Assembly (NCBI GenBank): GCA_017476425.1
Contig: JAFUZV010000005.1
Coordinates: 1 to 62,349, forward strand
Direction of reading: 5' to 3'
Origin: Selenomonadaceae bacterium
GTDB lineage: Bacteria; Bacillota; Negativicutes; Selenomonadales; Selenomonadaceae
DNA: 62,349 bases
In this document: positions 59,685 to 62,349 of the stretch, one piece after another
Numbering within the stretch: the first letter of the stretch is position 1
How the letters are laid out: each line of letters begins with the position of its first letter
Position numbers and translations under genes: made by a program
The notes under the pieces: model-generated
The model's input: only the letters and a program-made list of their open reading frames with translations
What the model was told of the DNA's origin: nothing
Database searches by the model: none

Positions 59685-61535
59685 ATGAGTATTTTAAAAT
59701 TGAAACCTGCTTGTAAAAATTATCTTTGGGGCGGTCATAGACTCGTTGAAGAATATGGCGTTGAATATGACGGTGAAATTTTAGCTGAGGCTTGGGAACT
59801 TTCTTGTCATCCTGACGGAGCGTCAACGATCGTTAATGGTGAATTTGCAGGAAAGACTTTGCAAGAATACATTGACATTGTTGGTCGTGAAGTTTTAGGG
59901 ACACATTGTCGACGCTTTAGAGATTTTCCGATCTTAGCGAAATTTATCGACGCAAAAGATAATTTATCAATTCAAGTTCATCCGAGTAATTCATTTGCAC
60001 TTCAACACGAAGGTCAATATGGTAAAACTGAAATGTGGTATATAATCGACGCAGAACCCGGAGCATTTCTCTATTACGGTTTTAAGCGTGAGATCAGCAA
60101 AGAAGAATTTGCTCAGCGAATCAAAGAAAATACTTTGCTTGAGGTATTAAACGCCGTCGAAGTTCATAAAGGTGATACGCTTTTCATTGAGTCCGGTACA
60201 CTTCACGCAATCGGTAAAGGTATTTTGCTTGCAGAAATTCAACAAAATTCAAACGTCACTTATCGAATTTATGATTATGGTCGAGTTGGTGCTGACGGCA
60301 AAAAACGCGATCTTCATATTGAAAAGGCTTTAGCAGTTACAAATCGTATTCCGATCGTTAAAAGTGGCAGCGATTATCCTCACGTTGCAGACTGCGATTA
60401 TTTCACTGTTGACAAATTGAATCTCGACGGAAAATTAACTTATCGCGTTCAAGGTACTGTTTACGATACTTCTTTTATGTCGATTTTGATCCTTGACGGT
60501 CAAGGCATTATTAGTTGCAAAGGTGAAAAAATTTCTTACAAAAAAGGTGATTCGATTTTCTTGCCTGCTAATTCCGGTGATTGGCAAATTGAAGGAACTT
60601 GTGACGCTTTGATAACGACGATCAGAGACAAAGCAAATCCTATTCGTGTCGGTGTTAATATTGGATCGTCTGAAATTCAAATGGGTATCGTCAACGATCA
60701 AAATGATCTGATCGAAGTGAAAAAATATCCAACTAATCCTAAACGTCCGGCGAATGAAATTATTGACGAGACAGCGCAAAATATTTTAAACCTTTTGGAA
60801 GAAAATAAAATTCCGCTTGATCAATGTATAGGTGTTGGTGTTGGAGTACCGGGAACGATCGATCGTCGTCAAGGTAAAGTTATTTATTCTAATAATATTC
60901 GTTGGGAAGATGTTCCGCTTGCTAAAAAACTTGGTGAAATGATTCCGTGTCCTGTGAGAATTGCAAATGACGCTGATTGCGCAGCATTAGGTGAGGCAGT
61001 CAAAGGAGCCGGAAAGAATTATAGTGACGTTGTAATGTTTACGCTTGGTAATGGTGTTGGCGGCGGAATTATTCTTAATGGTGAAGTTTTTGAAGGCGGA
61101 ATTATGGGCGGTGCAGAAGTCGGTCATCAAGTGATTCGTGTTAATGGCAGGCTTTGCACTTGTGGACGTAAAGGATGCCTTGAGGCTTATGTTTCAGTGC
61201 CTGCATTGATCAGATCAGCCAGTCAAGTTGATGGTAAAGAAATGACGCTTGAAAATATTTTCAAAAAAGCCGATCAAGGTGATATTGATATGATCGAAGT
61301 CGTGGAACAATATACTTTAATGCTCGGTCAAGGTATCGTTAATATTGTTAATATGTTTCGTCCACAATTAATTTTGATCGGCGGCGCAATGTCGGCTTAT
61401 GCTGATAAATTAATTGATCCGATCAAAGATATGATGAAAGAAGATTGTTTCGGCGGAAGAACTTCATTAGTGCCGGAAATTGCGATCGCTCAGCTTGGCA
61501 GCAATGCCGGAATGATCGGCGCAGCGAATTTATAA
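59685..61535 (+). CDS. Fused type I mannose-6-phosphate isomerase and ROK-family protein
   Basis: 616 aa from the ATG at 59685 (GAGGAGAATTATATTT upstream). Residues 1-310: type I PMI (ManA) with the zinc residues in QVHP and EMWY, GTLHAIG, and YRIYDYGR. Residues about 318-616: a ROK sugar-kinase fold with ANDADCAALGE (catalytic Asp about 429), GNGVGGGI, GHQ and the zinc motif CTCGRKGCLEA. The ATP motif at the start (family DxGGTxI) reads NIGSSEI near residue 325, with Asp, Gly and Thr changed. A kinase-plus-isomerase would feed mannose and glucose into glycolysis. Activity of the kinase half is doubtful. Confidence 0.87.
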   Translation: MSILKLKPACKNYLWGGHRLVEEYGVEYDGEILAEAWELSCHPDGASTIVNGEFAGKTLQEYIDIVGREVLGTHCRRFRDFPILAKFIDAKDNLSIQVHPSNSFALQHEGQYGKTEMWYIIDAEPGAFLYYGFKREISKEEFAQRIKENTLLEVLNAVEVHKGDTLFIESGTLHAIGKGILLAEIQQNSNVTYRIYDYGRVGADGKKRDLHIEKALAVTNRIPIVKSGSDYPHVADCDYFTVDKLNLDGKLTYRVQGTVYDTSFMSILILDGQGIISCKGEKISYKKGDSIFLPANSGDWQIEGTCDALITTIRDKANPIRVGVNIGSSEIQMGIVNDQNDLIEVKKYPTNPKRPANEIIDETAQNILNLLEENKIPLDQCIGVGVGVPGTIDRRQGKVIYSNNIRWEDVPLAKKLGEMIPCPVRIANDADCAALGEAVKGAGKNYSDVVMFTLGNGVGGGIILNGEVFEGGIMGGAEVGHQVIRVNGRLCTCGRKGCLEAYVSVPALIRSASQVDGKEMTLENIFKKADQGDIDMIEVVEQYTLMLGQGIVNIVNMFRPQLILIGGAMSAYADKLIDPIKDMMKEDCFGGRTSLVPEIAIAQLGSNAGMIGAANL

Positions 61536-61556
61536 TTTTAATTCAAATAAAAAAAG

Positions 61557-61594
61557 TTCCGCTGATCAATTTTGATCAACGGAATATTTTTTTT
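61557..61594. terminator. Bidirectional terminator between the ManA/ROK and RTX-like genes
   Basis: TTCCGCTGATCA pairs with TGATCAACGGAA around a 4-base loop, followed by a long T run on the plus strand and an A-run (T run in minus RNA) at 61548-61556. Confidence 0.85.
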
Positions 61595-61608
61595 GTCGAT
61601 TTTAAAAA

Positions 61609-62349
61609 TTATTTCTTCTTTGCTTGACTGATCGTCATTGTATCAAGTGATTGAGTTAAGACATCAGACGAATTGATCTCACCGATGGAATAATTATTTG
61701 TCGTCGATTGAATGATCGAATCAAGATCGCTGTCAACAAAATTATTATCTTCAGTAAACCAATGTTCCTCAACATAGGCTCTCGTGCCGGTAATTTGAAT
61801 GTCATCTGCAAGATAAGCCGCATCTTTTAAAGTCATTCGACCGCTACCGACTTTAATAATGAAGTCATCACCGCTGGTTAAAGTTGAATAGCTGCCGGAA
61901 GTGATTTTAATTTTAGTATCGTCCCAAACTTGAGTGATAACATCGTTACCGTCGCCATTTGCATAAATAATCACATTATTAGTCAAAGTACTGATAGTAT
62001 CATTACCTTTACCACCGTTAATTGTAACATAATCAGCACTGCCGTAAATTTTGTCGTTGCCATCATCACCATTAATAAGCGAATTATCGGTAAAGCTATA
62101 AATAGTATCACTACCAGCACCGCCATTGATAGTAACATTCTTAAGAGTTGTACTACTGTTAGTACTATAGTTTTTATCCCAAGAAGTTAAAAAATCATTG
62201 CCGTTATTTCCATTAATGATCACATTGCTGGCATAGTTATCAATGTTATTTCCGCTACTATCACCATTAAGTACAACTTTACTTTTATAGTTATAAACCC
62301 AACTACTACCGCTGACAACTGAAGAAGTAAAGCCGCTCGGAATGGTTGA
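61609..62349 (-). CDS. RTX-like glycine/aspartate-repeat protein, C-terminal part, runs off the window
   Basis: The frame is open from the stop at 61609 to the window edge (at least 246 codons), so the start is outside. It has repeats of the type GGxGxDxI/NGDDGNDKI (e.g. INGGAGSDTI, INGDDGNDKI, INGGKGNDTI) forming a calcium-binding beta-roll, then a non-repeat C-terminal domain (EEHWFTEDNNFVDSDLDSI). The last residues (SQAKKK) are basic. Such proteins are secreted or surface-bound adhesins or enzymes. The internal GTG at 62223 is probably not a start. Confidence 0.8.
   Translation of the reverse strand, partial: STIPSGFTSSVVSGSSWVYNYKSKVVLNGDSSGNNIDNYASNVIINGNNGNDFLTSWDKNYSTNSSTTLKNVTINGGAGSDTIYSFTDNSLINGDDGNDKIYGSADYVTINGGKGNDTISTLTNNVIIYANGDGNDVITQVWDDTKIKITSGSYSTLTSGDDFIIKVGSGRMTLKDAAYLADDIQITGTRAYVEEHWFTEDNNFVDSDLDSIIQSTTNNYSIGEINSSDVLTQSLDTMTISQAKKK

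Overview
This is a 62 kb, AT-rich, gene-dense bacterial chromosomal window with short intergenic gaps. The best fit is a strictly or mainly anaerobic diderm Firmicute of the Negativicutes type, though the family cannot be fixed by eye. The Firmicute side shows in RNase J, a short YidC with Jag, the rpmH-rnpA-yidD-yidC-jag-mnmE-mnmG cluster, ispH joined to an S1-type rpsA, strong GGAGG-type ribosome sites and many TTG/GTG starts. The outer-membrane side shows in a small exported beta-barrel (autotransporter-like) protein ending in Phe, and a glycine/aspartate-rich RTX-like protein at the right edge. A flavodiiron protein (FprA) suits an anaerobe.

Layout. 1-317: a consensus promoter with an rRNA-operon-like leader reading leftward off the window. 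318-5511: a guanylate-kinase-like protein, a coiled-coil protein with coaD, a TSCPD protein, a LysR regulator, a stand-alone GspE-type ATPase and a DeoR regulator. 5743-12689: ispE (apparent CTG start), a DUF4422 glycosyltransferase-like protein, an oxidoreductase, an esterase, GntR and TetR regulators and an aldo/keto reductase. 13039-17919: clpB, tRNA-Leu(CAA), rpsA and ispH. 18229-28149: a small membrane protein, fprA, a chemotaxis receptor, rnj, a PhzF protein, leuB, a Uma2 protein and ilvB. 28279-35159: an outer-membrane protein converging on the mnmG-to-rpmH cluster, with no dnaA beside it.

35366-39808 is the strangest block: an apparent four-gene leftward operon of a polysaccharide deacetylase, an exported protein, an AdoMet-decarboxylase homologue whose self-cleavage serine is glycine, and a two-domain CobT whose second half has lost the catalytic motifs. 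39912-45471 is a defence-like block: a RelB/RelE-type toxin-antitoxin pair, a small ORF, and a GIY-YIG/helicase/methyltransferase restriction system whose methyltransferase motifs are split over two genes.

45609-50087: an MBL-fold hydrolase, metY with a clear operator palindrome, a NagZ-like lipoprotein and a membrane protein. 50325-57054: a peptidoglycan-binding 3D-domain protein, then a probable polyprenyl-phosphoribose glycosylation cassette (DPPR-synthase-like UbiA, HAD phosphatase, two tandem GT-C proteins) and an orphan LivJ-like lipoprotein. 57127-61535: a PHP phosphatase, a flavodoxin-SDR pair sharing a nearly identical promoter with the distant MBL gene, and a fused mannose-6-phosphate isomerase/ROK protein. 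The RTX-like gene runs off the right edge.

All functions are from reading motifs by eye; no database search was run. The most novel material is the CobT/AdoMetDC operon, the UbiA-HAD-GT87 cassette, the split restriction system and the shared redox-type promoter.
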